NCBI RefSeq assembly: GCF_011806425.1
Contig: NZ_JAATOV010000005.1
Span: 270,145 to 334,144, forward strand
Direction of reading: 5' to 3'
Length of the DNA: 64,000 nucleotides
Source of the DNA: Thalassospira lucentensis
GTDB taxonomy: Bacteria; Pseudomonadota; Alphaproteobacteria; Rhodospirillales; Thalassospiraceae
This document shows positions 38,658-47,746 of this stretch, in pieces (the first letter of the stretch is position 1; each line of letters begins with the position of its first letter). Under the pieces are notes generated by a model. That model was not told the DNA's origin. It saw nothing but the letters and a program-made list of their open reading frames with translations, and made no database searches. The position numbers were made by a program, and so were the translations under genes.

Positions 38658-38965
38658 ATGGCATGCTGAAATACCAGACGATGATGACAAATACCCATAG
38701 AGATTATCTCAGCGATTTTTCGGGCAGGAAGAATGCCGCAGGCGATATGGTGTATCGTCAAGGCGTTCTGACGCCCTCCGATAAATCGCCGAGATAACCG
38801 GAACGGCGTCTTCCCAAGGTTTTCGGGGGGGGGGCATCGTAATCGCCTTCCGATGCCCTGCATCGCTGCGTCGATTGCTCTTAACCGAAAAGCTTGGGAA
38901 GACGTCTCTATGGGTATTTGTCATCATCGTCTGGTATCATCCTGTCTGTGTGGTCAGCATGCCAT
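38658..38965. repeat. 308-bp foldback element with nested inverted repeats
   Basis: Outermost 12-bp perfect arms (38658-38669 and 38954-38965) enclose a 33-bp perfect inverted repeat (38671-38703 and 38905-38937). Inside lie two more stems: 38704-38723 with 38778-38797 (18 of 20 match) and 38805-38826 with 38885-38906 (20 of 22 match). Folded, this makes a three-way junction. A run of ten G occurs at 38825-38834. There is no coding sequence or clear target-site duplication. It ends 30 bp before the acid phosphatase start. Confidence 0.85.
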
Positions 38966-38995
38966 CAAACGGGAAATCAACAGGGAGACTAAAAA

Positions 38996-39847
38996 ATGAC
39001 ATTTATCGCAAGATCATTTGGTGTGGCTGCCATCATGGCGACCAGCGCACTGTGTGCCTTTGGGGCGAATGCACAGGAACCCGCACAAAATGATGGCCTG
39101 AACGGCACGTTGTGGCTTCAAACTTCGGTGGAATACAAGGCAACCGCAATGTCGGTCTATGCCGGTGCGACCCGTTTGTTGCCTGCCGCCATTGGTGATC
39201 ACAGCTGGACCGCAGCACTTGAGCAGGGCGGCAATTACAGCGCAAAGCCGCCAGCGGTTATTTTGGATGTCGATGAGACGGTTCTTGATAACTCTGCCTA
39301 TCAGGCATGGGTTGTCGCCGAAAACACCCATTACAGTTCCAAAACCTGGGCGGCTTTCGTCCATGACACGGTTTCAACCCCGACCCCGGGGGCACTTGAA
39401 TTCACCAAGGCCGCTGCCGAAAAGGGTGTTGAAGTGTTTTACGTGTCAAACCGCAAAGCACCAGAAGAAGAATCGACCATCGAAAACCTGAAAAAATTCG
39501 GCTTCCCTTACGCAGATGACAAGCACGTTATGCTGCGCGGCGAAGTCGAAGAATGGGGCTCAAACAAAACCCCGCGCCGTCAGGCGGTGTCCGATAATTA
39601 CCGCGTTATCATGCAGTTTGGTGACAACCTTGGTGACTTCACTGACGAAGACGGCACCCTCGCAGAACGTCTTGATGTCATGAACAAATACAACACCTAC
39701 TGGGGTGAACGTTGGTTCATGCTGCCGAACCCAAGCTATGGCTCATGGGAAGCATCGGCCTTTGGCGGTGATTGGGGTAAATCGGGCGGCGAACGCCGTC
39801 AGGATAAGATCAACAGCATGGCACCATGGGCTGGCCCGGCTGAATAA
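38996..39847 (+). CDS. Periplasmic acid phosphatase, HAD class B / e(P4)-like
   Basis: Secreted phosphatase of 283 residues. A signal peptide ends at about ANA-QEP; no lipobox is seen, unlike the lipoprotein e(P4) of Haemophilus. The DDDD-type catalytic motif is VILDVDETVLDNS (Asp91 and Asp93 expected). Further motifs are FYVSNRKAPEEE and FGDNLGDF with acidic metal ligands. GGGAG precedes the ATG. Likely role: release of phosphate or nucleosides from nucleotides in the periplasm. The foldback element directly upstream lies in its leader region. Confidence 0.9.
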   Translation: MTFIARSFGVAAIMATSALCAFGANAQEPAQNDGLNGTLWLQTSVEYKATAMSVYAGATRLLPAAIGDHSWTAALEQGGNYSAKPPAVILDVDETVLDNSAYQAWVVAENTHYSSKTWAAFVHDTVSTPTPGALEFTKAAAEKGVEVFYVSNRKAPEEESTIENLKKFGFPYADDKHVMLRGEVEEWGSNKTPRRQAVSDNYRVIMQFGDNLGDFTDEDGTLAERLDVMNKYNTYWGERWFMLPNPSYGSWEASAFGGDWGKSGGERRQDKINSMAPWAGPAE

Positions 39848-39874
39848 GCGATCTTTTAAAACACACTGATTTAT

Positions 39875-39908
39875 GGGGCGTCCGAGTTTTCGGGCGCCTC
39901 TTTTTTAT
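39875..39908 (+). terminator. Rho-independent terminator after the acid phosphatase gene
   Basis: GGGCGTCCGA pairs with TCGGGCGCC (one G-U) around GTTT and is followed by TTTTTT. It lies 28 bp after the stop. Confidence 0.85.
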
Positions 39909-40055
39909 GGCGATATAGAGGGTTCATTTTCTGATTGAAAGGGTGCTAGGGTTTTATCACCCCCACCCCCGTGCTGCTTTACGTCCCCCCGCGATTAAGC
40001 AAGGATGTTATGAAACAGACCGTCTCCACCAAACATCGCGATCAAATTCCGCCGC

Positions 40056-40805
40056 CTATTTCAAAACCCACGAAAAGGCGCGTTTAAGCTCGTTCACCGC
40101 ATTTTGCGCATAACACTTCCCATGGGCCAGAACGACATATTCCGGGGTCCAGGCAATCATGGTTTCAACCGCCTTGCGCAGCCCATCCTTATGCCCGGCA
40201 AAGGTCAGGCGCATGTCACGCGGGGTGCTGCCGTGTGGGGCCATGGTGCCAACCATTTTCACCATAAATCGCCAGATGGGGCTTTTGATTTTCGGCGCTT
40301 CGAAATTTTCAATCAGATCGGTCAGGATCAGGGTTTTCGATGCTGTGTGGAAAAACACCGCTTCGTTCAAATAGCTGCCGCGTACCATAACCTGTTCGAT
40401 TTCTGACGCCCATTCGGTTTCGGCTGTATCGGCAAGCTCCGCATCAAAGGAAACGGCAATACCAACCGATTTTGCGCGTTTGATCACACCCGGTGCACAG
40501 AAAGCCTTGGCATTTGGATATGCCTTTTGCCAGTCAGGTACGCTGGCGTAATGGATGGTGTTGGGCGCAATCAAATAGGCAACCTCACCCAGTGCATCAA
40601 TTTCGGCCTTAAGCACCTCATTTAGGCGAATGGGCGAATGCACAAACAGCTTGCCATCTGCAAGGCGGATGACAGTCATGCGGGTTGGAAACGGCAATTT
40701 AAGCCCGGCATATTTAAAGCCGATCACCGGACCATCAAAGATCCAGATATCCTTGCCAATTGGTTTTGCCTGATCAAGCGGGGTGTAAGTATCAACTGTG
40801 AACAT
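40056..40805 (-). CDS. DUF4336 domain protein
   Basis: A 249-residue soluble protein of unknown function. The DUF4336 pattern, distantly related to metallo-beta-lactamase folds, is seen in PFPTRMTVIRLADGKLFVHSPIRL, YLIAPNTIHYASVPDWQKAYPNAKAFCAPG, and KTLILTDLIENF, with YVVLAHGKCY near the end. Start MFTVDTYTPLDQAKPIG at 40805; a longer reading to 40859 lacks support. No close operon partner; the next gene on - begins 1.5 kb upstream. Confidence 0.82.
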   Translation of the reverse strand: MFTVDTYTPLDQAKPIGKDIWIFDGPVIGFKYAGLKLPFPTRMTVIRLADGKLFVHSPIRLNEVLKAEIDALGEVAYLIAPNTIHYASVPDWQKAYPNAKAFCAPGVIKRAKSVGIAVSFDAELADTAETEWASEIEQVMVRGSYLNEAVFFHTASKTLILTDLIENFEAPKIKSPIWRFMVKMVGTMAPHGSTPRDMRLTFAGHKDGLRKAVETMIAWTPEYVVLAHGKCYAQNAVNELKRAFSWVLK

Positions 40806-40896
40806 GGGACGGTCTTTGATTTGGAAAGATGAGCCGGTGAGGAAGTGGCGAAGTGACAAAAGTAGGTGGGCGGCAAAAGAAATGCGTCTGGCGACG

Positions 40897-42309
40897 TTAG
40901 ATCACTTTACCGGGATTAAGCCTATCATCTGGATCGATGGCTGTCTTGATCGCGCGCAATAATTTCATTTTTTCCGCACTGGCATAATGGGCCAGTTCAT
41001 CGCGTTTAAGGCGGCCAATCCCGTGCTCTGCACTGATGGATCCGCCAAGATCGGTGACAATGTCATGGATGACCCGGTTAAGGTCTTCCCAGCGCGCCAG
41101 ATAATCGGGTTTGGCCATATCGGTCGGTTGGCTGAAATTAAAATGTATGTTGCCGTCCCCGACATGCCCAAACGGGCAGGGGCGTATCCCGGGGATAAGG
41201 TCCGTCGCCGCCGTCATGCCGCTTGTCAAAAGATCGGGCACCTTTGACACTGGCACCGACACATCATGCTTGATGCTGGCCCCTTCAAATCCTTGTGCTT
41301 CGGGAATGCCTTCACGGATGGCCCACAGGTTTTTGCGCTGCGCATCCGATTGGGCAACAGTGGCGTCCGTCGCAAAACCAGCGGTCATGGCGGTGTCTAA
41401 AATGTCGATCAAAAGCGTGTTTAAATCATCACCGGGGCGCGATGATGTCAGTTCGATCAAAACATGCCAGTCGGTGTTGCTGGCAAGGGGGCGGGTGATG
41501 TTGGGCAAATGCGTGACGGATGTATCATGGGCAAAGCTGCTCATCAGCTCAAACGCGGAAATCGCATCGCCACTGTCGCGCCGGGCAAGGGCCAGCAGAT
41601 CAAGTGCGGCATCGGGCGTTGGAACCGCGACCCATGCGGTGGCGATATGTTTTGGCTGTGGAAACAGCTTTAAGGTCGCCTTGGTGATAATCCCAAGTGT
41701 GCCTTCGGCCCCGATAAACAAATGCCGCAGGTCATAACCAGTATTGTCCTTGCGCAGTTTTGAAAGCCCGTTCCAAATGCTGCCATCGGGTAAAACAACC
41801 TCAAGCCCCAGCACCAAATCACGCGTATTGCCATAACGAATGACATTCAAACCACCAGCATTGGTCGCAAGGTTGCCCCCGATCTGGCAGCTGCCCTCCG
41901 CACCTAAGCTTAGCGGGAATAAAAGATCATGTGTGGCGGCGGCATCCTGAATGGATTTTAAGATCGCGCCGGCTCCCACGGTGACGGTAAAGTCGCGGGC
42001 ATCCAAATCGGTAATCTTGTTCATGCGTTTCAGGTTTAAGATCACCTGATGCTGATCGGCGACAGCCCCGCCACATCGCCCGGTATTGCCGCCTTGCGGC
42101 ACAATGGCGATATCGTTCGCTGCACAGATTGCAACCGCCTTGGCGACCTCATCAGTACGCGCAGGAAACAGGATGATTTCCGCCTTGCCGTCAAACTTGC
42201 AACGTGCTTCTGCGTTATGCTGCGCTAAAACATCTTCGTCCATGCTAAACCCCTTGGGGCCAAGCAGGTTTTTCAGTTCCAAAAGTGCGGCATCGCTTGG
42301 GCGGGACAT
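40897..42309 (-). CDS. FAD-binding oxidoreductase (D-2-hydroxyacid dehydrogenase type)
   Basis: Flavoenzyme of 470 residues in the VAO family, akin to D-lactate dehydrogenase, glycolate oxidase GlcD and D-2-hydroxyglutarate dehydrogenase. FAD-binding region: PQGGNTGRCGGAV and AEGSCQIGGNLATNAGG. C-terminal region: HVGDGNIHFNF and SISAEHGIGRLKRDEL, with metal and substrate residues. Start ATG at 42309, matching the family N-terminus. It lies 16 bp after the Sua5 gene on the same strand, so both form an operon. Exact substrate not decidable. Confidence 0.9.
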   Translation of the reverse strand: MSRPSDAALLELKNLLGPKGFSMDEDVLAQHNAEARCKFDGKAEIILFPARTDEVAKAVAICAANDIAIVPQGGNTGRCGGAVADQHQVILNLKRMNKITDLDARDFTVTVGAGAILKSIQDAAATHDLLFPLSLGAEGSCQIGGNLATNAGGLNVIRYGNTRDLVLGLEVVLPDGSIWNGLSKLRKDNTGYDLRHLFIGAEGTLGIITKATLKLFPQPKHIATAWVAVPTPDAALDLLALARRDSGDAISAFELMSSFAHDTSVTHLPNITRPLASNTDWHVLIELTSSRPGDDLNTLLIDILDTAMTAGFATDATVAQSDAQRKNLWAIREGIPEAQGFEGASIKHDVSVPVSKVPDLLTSGMTAATDLIPGIRPCPFGHVGDGNIHFNFSQPTDMAKPDYLARWEDLNRVIHDIVTDLGGSISAEHGIGRLKRDELAHYASAEKMKLLRAIKTAIDPDDRLNPGKVI

Positions 42310-42325
42310 GATGCGATGGCTCCGC

Positions 42326-43354
42326 TTATGGGGATTTGGAATTTGATGAAGATGTGTCGGATGACGAAGCCGCTGGCGCACGCGGTGCGCTGGCGCGTTT
42401 CATGCGGTCATTGATCGCAACGCCAAGACCGATATCGGGGATCGGCGCGATCGCAATGCCATCAAACTGTTTTTGATCGGCTTCATGCAGCTTGGCAAAC
42501 AGATTGGCCGCGGCCTCAACATCGTCGCCGGTTTTCGACAGCCACAAAACGGCGTCAAACCCCTTGGTCGCGCAATCACCAAACCCCAAAAGGACTTCAT
42601 GGCCATATTTCGCGGTGTCGGCGGCGGTGGCCTCAAGACGCACCGGCAAACCCGGCGCATAGTGGCTGGTCATCATGCCGGGGCTTTTGGGGGCCGTATC
42701 ATCGGTTTCGGCCATAACGACCTCGGTGCCAAGGACTTTGGCGACTTGCTCGGCCGTGATCCCACCGGGACGCAACATCACCACCCGGTCCGTGGTCAGG
42801 TCAATTACCGTGCTTTCAAGGCCAACCCCACATGGACCGCCATCCAATATCATCCCGATCGCACTGCCCAGTGAATGGGCGACGTGGCCCGCGGTGGTTG
42901 GGCTGATGCGCCCGGACCGATTGGCAGATGGGGCGGCGACGGGCCGACCAACCGCGCGCAGCAATTCACGCGCCATCGGGTGGGCGGGAACACGCACGGC
43001 AATGCTGGGCAGGCCCGCGGTGGTCAGTTCGCACACTGTGCTGTCTGATTGCTTTTTTAAAACCAGTGTTAAGGCACCGGGCCAAAATTCCTTGGCCAGC
43101 ATATCCGCACGTGCATCAAACACCGCCTGTTTGGCGGCGGCATCACGGTCGGGGAAATGGCTGATCAGCGGGTTAAAGCTGGGACGTTGCTTGGCGGCGA
43201 AAATTGCGGCGACCGCATCGGCATTTGTCGCATCCGCACCCAGTCCATAAACCGTCTCGGTCGGGAATGCGACCAACTCACCGGCGCGCAGCTTCGCGGC
43301 TGCTTGGCTAAGGGCACCTTCGGAATACGGACGAATGGTCAGTGCAGGGGACAT
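42326..43354 (-). CDS. L-threonylcarbamoyladenylate synthase, Sua5 type
   Basis: Makes threonylcarbamoyl-AMP from threonine, bicarbonate and ATP for the t6A37 modification of ANN-decoding tRNAs. The 342-residue product has the YrdC domain (VAFPTETVYGLGADATN near residues 28-44, KQRPSFNPL, and the PSANRSGRISPT motif around 142-153) plus the C-terminal Sua5 domain, so it is the long form rather than TsaC. ATG at 43354. First gene of a two-gene operon with the FAD oxidoreductase. Confidence 0.93.
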   Translation of the reverse strand: MSPALTIRPYSEGALSQAAAKLRAGELVAFPTETVYGLGADATNADAVAAIFAAKQRPSFNPLISHFPDRDAAAKQAVFDARADMLAKEFWPGALTLVLKKQSDSTVCELTTAGLPSIAVRVPAHPMARELLRAVGRPVAAPSANRSGRISPTTAGHVAHSLGSAIGMILDGGPCGVGLESTVIDLTTDRVVMLRPGGITAEQVAKVLGTEVVMAETDDTAPKSPGMMTSHYAPGLPVRLEATAADTAKYGHEVLLGFGDCATKGFDAVLWLSKTGDDVEAAANLFAKLHEADQKQFDGIAIAPIPDIGLGVAINDRMKRASAPRAPAASSSDTSSSNSKSP

Positions 43355-43562
43355 GCTTTACCGCCAATGAAAAAATCCAGTGTCTTGAAATACCTAGCGA
43401 TGAAGCGCGTCCATGACAAGGACGAACAAATGCCCAAGCCCCATTCGACGCGAAAAAATTGGCAAGAAAGAACGAAAAACAGATCAGAAAAGAGCTTAGA
43501 GATTACCAGAAGATGGCACCGAGAACCAAAAGGCGGGCAGGGCAATATCCCCCAAAAAGCGC

Positions 43563-43587
43563 AGCGCCGCCATACAGAATGGCGGCG
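43563..43587 (-). terminator. Perfect 10-bp hairpin, possible terminator on -
   Basis: GCGCCGCCAT pairs with ATGGCGGCGC around ACAGA. On the - strand TGCGCTTTTTGG follows, a modest U-tract. No gene on - ends nearby, so it may end a small RNA or longer readthrough from the MCP side. Confidence 0.4.
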
Positions 43588-43896
43588 CCAATTTACGCTC
43601 TAGCCCGGCCTCGCTCCGCGGAAGTGAACCCGGACCGCGTCGCCGTGATTCCGGCGGCTATTTACGTCACCTACACGTTGTGTGGCGATAATTATTTTAT
43701 AGCGTAAAATGCCGTAAAAGTCAATGAAACTGCGGTTTGGCGCGGGTTTTGAATTTGTGTTGGAGCTTGCCAAATATCATTGGTGCGCTGCGCAATCGAC
43801 AAGCTGATGAGGATGCTGGGAAATTCGGTTTAAGGGTGCTGCTGCGAAATGAATTTTATCCCATTGATGCGCCTTATCGCCACCAGGATCGCCAAG

Positions 43897-43934
43897 AAAA
43901 AACGGGCAGCGGTTTAATGCGCTGCCCGTTTTTT
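43897..43934. terminator. Terminator of the MCP gene, bidirectional
   Basis: AAAAAACGGGCAGCG pairs with CGCTGCCCGTTTTTT around an 8-nt loop. Strong in both directions. It lies 53 bp past the MCP stop on -. Confidence 0.88.
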
Positions 43935-43986
43935 GTGAAATTATCGCGGATCGCTCCGCCCGGATGACCCGGTGACTTTGATCAGA

Positions 43987-46062
43987 TCAGATGCCGCGAA
44001 CGCGTGACAGGAAGTCCTCAACCTCACGGCCAAGGGCGTCGGCCTGGCTTGAAAGCTCGGCTGACGCTTTCAACACCTCGTCTGACATTTGTCGTGTGTC
44101 GCGGGCCATTTCGGTCACCGAGGCAATGTTGTCCGAAACTTCCGACGTGCCGGTGGCGGCATGCTGGACATTTCGGGCAATTTCCTGGGTGGCCGATGAT
44201 TGTTCCTCGGTCGCGGCAGCGATGGCGGAAATCGCCTCGTTGATCGCGTGGATCTTTGTGCCGATCCCGGTAATCGCATCAATACACAGACCAACAGCGG
44301 TCTGCATGCCGCCAATCTGGCCCGAGATTTCCTCGGTCGCCTTGTGCGTCTGAGTGGCAAGGGTTTTGACCTCGTTGGCAACCACGGCAAAGCCTTTGCC
44401 GGCATCACCAGCACGGGCGGCTTCGATCGTTGCGTTCAAGGCCAAAAGGTTGGTCTGCGACGCGATGTTCTGGATCAGCTCAACAACCTCGCCAATCTTG
44501 TCTGCGGCTTCGCGAAGCTCGGCAAATGACTGGTTGGTTTGTTCAACTTCATCCACCGCATCGTTGGCCATACGCGATGAACCGTTGATTTGCTGGTTCA
44601 CCTCAATGATTGATGCACTCAGTTCCTCGGATGCGGCTGCAACGGTTTGCACATTGCTGGATGCTTCACCCGATGCGGTGGCAACCACCTGCGTGCGCTG
44701 ATCGGTATTTTCCGCAATGGTCGACAGGTGTTCGGCGTTGCCATGCATGTCACCCGATGCGTGGCGCACTGCGGTTACAATGCGTGCTGAACCCTGTTCA
44801 AAGGCACTGACAGCCTCGGAAAGTTGTTTGCCTTTTTCAATTTGCTCTTGCTGGGCTTTTTGTTGTGCTGCGCGCAGTTCTTCGGTCTGCAACGCATTTT
44901 TACGAAGCTCCTCAAGGGCACTTGCAAGACGACCCAGTTCATCGGGCGCGCCGGTTTCTGTGACCTCGGTTGTGTAATCTGCGTGCGAAAGACGTTCGAC
45001 ATCCACCATCAGGTCGCCAATCGGGTTCGAGAAACGCCGTAAGACCGATGAAATCGCAAATGCCGAAAGGGCAAGCGCAAGGATAAGGCAGATGATCACC
45101 ACAACCAATGCAATCGTGGCGGATGTTTTTTTGTCCTCGGCACTCAGAACGGCTTCTTTCATGGCGATCTGACCGACATCAACAATCTGATCAAACGGGC
45201 CATTACAAAGGGCGCTATAATCCGCCGCGGCCATTGCCGGTGCCGTGCCGCCATTCAAGCTGGCCTGCAGGTCATTGAGTTTTGCCTGTGTGGATTTCGT
45301 TGCTTCTTCTGCGACTTGAACCGCTTTTAGCAGGGCCTTGGGAATGCCCGGGCGCGCCATGACGTCATCAATTTCCTGCCACATAAGCTGATAAGCACCC
45401 TTGCGCTGGTTCCAGCTGGCAAAGGCCTCAGCGGTAAGCGGCTCATTGTTTGCGACATACGGACGCAAAAGCGAACATTGGCTGCCGAACCTGTCGCGAA
45501 CCATCCATGCGGCACGCCGGACCTGGATCATTTCGCCAACAAACGGATCAAGGAGGCGGACATTGTTCCCGACGGCAAGCGATACTTCCAAAATGGTATT
45601 CACAACAGCCCGCACCGAATTTGACCATTCCTTGACCTCGGGCACGCTGCGCTGGTCTCTGGGAAGCTTCGTCAGCGCGTCAATTTTTGCTTCCTGACTG
45701 TTCTGTTCCGCCCATGCCGCCTGAAGTTTGGCGATATGCTCGTCAACGCCATCAATCTTCACAGTTTCAAGCGCGGCCATGGCGGTGTCGAAACTTTCAT
45801 CTGCAATGGCGCGGGTTTCGGCAAAGGCCGCCGTCGGGTCGTCTTGCGACACCAACGCGGTCTGCGTTTTGGAAATCTGCTGCCTTACGCCAAGAACGGC
45901 TGAAAAGAGCGACTGATCAGCGCGCGTTGCATTCAAAATCGCAGATGCGTTGTCCGAGCTATGCCAGCTCATAAACGCCAAAACCCCCGTCACACTGACA
46001 AAGCCAATAAGCAAAAGGCTTTGTAACGATATGATCAGGCGGGAAATCGATTTCCGGAACAT
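43987..46062 (-). CDS. Methyl-accepting chemotaxis protein
   Basis: Transmembrane chemoreceptor of 691 residues. TM1 is about 11-31, the periplasmic ligand-binding region about 32-313 (mostly helical, with only two cysteines, Cys196 and Cys286), TM2 about 314-340, HAMP about 341-395 ([19 protein letters not shown]), and the signalling domain about 440-690 with the hairpin tip [32 protein letters not shown]. The ligand is unknown; the binding region is larger than the 4-helix bundle of Tar. There is no CheB/CheR pentapeptide at the end ([11 protein letters not shown]). Single-gene unit. Confidence 0.92.
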   Translation of the reverse strand: MFRKSISRLIISLQSLLLIGFVSVTGVLAFMSWHSSDNASAILNATRADQSLFSAVLGVRQQISKTQTALVSQDDPTAAFAETRAIADESFDTAMAALETVKIDGVDEHIAKLQAAWAEQNSQEAKIDALTKLPRDQRSVPEVKEWSNSVRAVVNTILEVSLAVGNNVRLLDPFVGEMIQVRRAAWMVRDRFGSQCSLLRPYVANNEPLTAEAFASWNQRKGAYQLMWQEIDDVMARPGIPKALLKAVQVAEEATKSTQAKLNDLQASLNGGTAPAMAAADYSALCNGPFDQIVDVGQIAMKEAVLSAEDKKTSATIALVVVIICLILALALSAFAISSVLRRFSNPIGDLMVDVERLSHADYTTEVTETGAPDELGRLASALEELRKNALQTEELRAAQQKAQQEQIEKGKQLSEAVSAFEQGSARIVTAVRHASGDMHGNAEHLSTIAENTDQRTQVVATASGEASSNVQTVAAASEELSASIIEVNQQINGSSRMANDAVDEVEQTNQSFAELREAADKIGEVVELIQNIASQTNLLALNATIEAARAGDAGKGFAVVANEVKTLATQTHKATEEISGQIGGMQTAVGLCIDAITGIGTKIHAINEAISAIAAATEEQSSATQEIARNVQHAATGTSEVSDNIASVTEMARDTRQMSDEVLKASAELSSQADALGREVEDFLSRVRGI

Positions 46063-46383
46063 CTAACGTATGTCTCCCAAAGGGCGGTGCGGTATCATCC
46101 AAATGCATAATACAATCTATCGATATACAATTTTTGCGCGCCACAGGGTGATTTCAAGAAGCAGACTGAAATAACTTGGTTTTTTTGTAAAAAGTTCGCC
46201 GCGCCGATCTGAAAATCGCACACAAAGATGCAATCGATCACATGCGATAAGTTGGGGCGGTGGTCATGCATCATGCATCTGACCGACTGGTCGGCATTTA
46301 TGGGGAAGATACAAAACGAGCCCCGGGACGTGGTCCTCGGGGCTCGGTTCTGATGTGTTGTTTAGATGCTGCTGTCGTGATGC
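46063..46383. other. Intergenic region upstream of the MCP gene
   Basis: 321 bp, AT-richer than its surroundings. It holds the MCP promoter region (GGGAG upstream of the start on -) and the cysQ terminator at 46311-46345. No small gene, tRNA or clear sigma-28 promoter was found. Confidence 0.5.
46311..46345 (-). terminator. Terminator of cysQ
   Basis: GAGCCCCG and CGGGGCTC form the stem, extended by GGAC/GTCC; on - it is followed by GTTTTGT. It lies about 40 bp past the cysQ stop. Confidence 0.75.
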
Positions 46384-47199
46384 TTACGTCTGATAGGTCA
46401 CCGGAACGGATGGGCTGCGGGCGATAAAGAACGGATTGCGGAAATCGGCTTTGCCGTATTGGAATTGCGATCCATCCATATTTTCAACCACGCCGCCAGC
46501 CGCTTTTAACACCGCATGACCCGCGCCAATGTCCCATTCCATGGTCGGGCCAAGGCGCGGATACAAATCGGCTTCACCGGTCGCAAGCAAGCAAAGTTTC
46601 AATGAACTTCCCGCCGGGCGCAGTTCCTTGACCTTGAGACTCCCCAGAAAGGACTTCATGGCTTCTGGATCGCCATGTGATCGGGATCCAACGACAACAA
46701 CACCGTCTTCAGGCATGTCACGCACGGCGATCTTTTGAATTTCCGGGGTAATGTCGCCCTCGATCAATTTCGCACCGCTTGGATCGCCGTAATAAAGCTT
46801 ATCAAGGGCAGGGGCATAAACCACACCCAGTACCGGCTGACCCTTGGCAATCAGGGCGATATTGACGGTAAATTCGCCGTTGCGTTTGATGAATTCCTTG
46901 GTGCCATCAAGCGGATCGACCAACCAAAAGAAATCGGTGTCCCCATCCACATCGGGCACATCCCCCTTGGCGGCACTTTCTTCCGAAACGATTTTAATAT
47001 CCGGCGTCAAAGCACGCAGGCCCGGCAAAATAATCGCCTCGGCGGCGTCATCGGCCTCTGTCACGGGCGATGCATCATCCTTCGAACGGACATCAAAATC
47101 GGTTTTATAGATGTTCATGATCGCCGCCCCAGCCAGACGGGCGATTTCGGTCAGGCCGTTTTCAAGGGCATCGGCACTGGCGGGCAGGGCAGTTGTCAT
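46384..47199 (-). CDS. cysQ: 3'(2'),5'-bisphosphate nucleotidase CysQ
   Basis: Hydrolyses 3'-phosphoadenosine 5'-phosphate to AMP, clearing a by-product of sulfate assimilation; an inositol-monophosphatase-fold enzyme. The 271-residue product has the metal-binding motifs DDASPVTEADDAAE (about 42-55), VSEESAAKG and DPLDGTKEFIKRNGEFTVNIALI (about 98-120), and the C-terminal MEWDIGAGHAVLKAAGG. ATG at 47199 gives the normal family start; a longer reading to 47298 is unlikely. Confidence 0.92.
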   Translation of the reverse strand: MTTALPASADALENGLTEIARLAGAAIMNIYKTDFDVRSKDDASPVTEADDAAEAIILPGLRALTPDIKIVSEESAAKGDVPDVDGDTDFFWLVDPLDGTKEFIKRNGEFTVNIALIAKGQPVLGVVYAPALDKLYYGDPSGAKLIEGDITPEIQKIAVRDMPEDGVVVVGSRSHGDPEAMKSFLGSLKVKELRPAGSSLKLCLLATGEADLYPRLGPTMEWDIGAGHAVLKAAGGVVENMDGSQFQYGKADFRNPFFIARSPSVPVTYQT

Positions 47200-47341
47200 G
47201 TGTGTCTCGTTTGTTCGCGTGAAAAGAATGATAAAACCGGCATAGGCAATTTTTCCATTCCGGTCTAGTCCGCAATCATGCCGACATTGCGCCAGCAATA
47301 GGGCGGGTAATTTGGAATGGCGTGTTTTGGGATAATGACAG

Positions 47342-47734
47342 CTATTTACCGCCCAGGCTGGCTTTAAAGGCCGTGATCAAATCACGATGAAGCTGATCAT
47401 GGGATGGCAAAAACGGCCCGTCCGTCCGGGTTGGGAAAATGCCCGCCGCGACATTGTTTTTCGCAAGGTCGGGCAAAACCCCTTCCATCAGCTCAACCAA
47501 GGTAATTGCCGTTGGGATATAACCGGTTTTGGCACCTTCTTCCCAATCAGTAGCCGTATCCTGTGATGGGAAAAACGGGCAAAAGGCTTGGTCGTCGGCA
47601 CCGGGATAAATCAGCCAGCCATTGCGATAAAGCCCCCAAACGCCTTCGAAATCGGCAACGGCGGTCAGGAAGTCGGTGTAACGATCGGTGTTTGGGGCGG
47701 GATTGGTTTGCGTTGAATTTGTCTGCGCTGAAAT
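47342..47734 (-). CDS. DUF2750 family protein with non-standard start (ATT)
   Basis: This frame is open for 130 codons but has no usable ATG, GTG or TTG at its 5' end. The product matches DUF2750: YTDFLTAVADFEGVWGLYRNGW, then CPFFPSQDTATDW, GYIPTAITLVELMEGVLPDLA and AAGIFPTRTDG. The likely start is ATT at 47734-47732, preceded by TAAAGGACC with the AAGGA 8 bp upstream. That TAA is the stop of the AmmeMemo gene in the same frame, so readthrough would fuse the two. Function unknown; the start could also be a mutated or misread ATG. Confidence 0.7.
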   Translation of the reverse strand: MSAQTNSTQTNPAPNTDRYTDFLTAVADFEGVWGLYRNGWLIYPGADDQAFCPFFPSQDTATDWEEGAKTGYIPTAITLVELMEGVLPDLAKNNVAAGIFPTRTDGPFLPSHDQLHRDLITAFKASLGGK

Positions 47735-47746
47735 GGTCTTGGTCCT

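Larger units (their letters stand above)
43355..43986. other. Intergenic region with two hairpins
   Basis: 632 bp between the Sua5 gene and the MCP gene (both on -), without a convincing gene. GCGCCGCCAT / ATGGCGGCGC at 43563-43587 is a 10-bp perfect stem followed on - by CTTTTT, a possible terminator for an unseen transcript. The region 43590-43720 is GC-rich, then turns AT-rich (AATTATTTTATAG). The MCP terminator is at 43897-43934. The rest must contain the Sua5 promoter. Confidence 0.5.

Noticed and set aside
38671..38937. CRISPR or integron attC site
   Set aside because: There is only one inverted pair of each arm and no direct repeats or spacers; attC R-box motifs and an integrase are missing.
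43590..43700. Possible tRNA in the GC-rich patch
   Set aside because: No cloverleaf, no T-loop GGTTCRANNCC and no CCA end could be placed.
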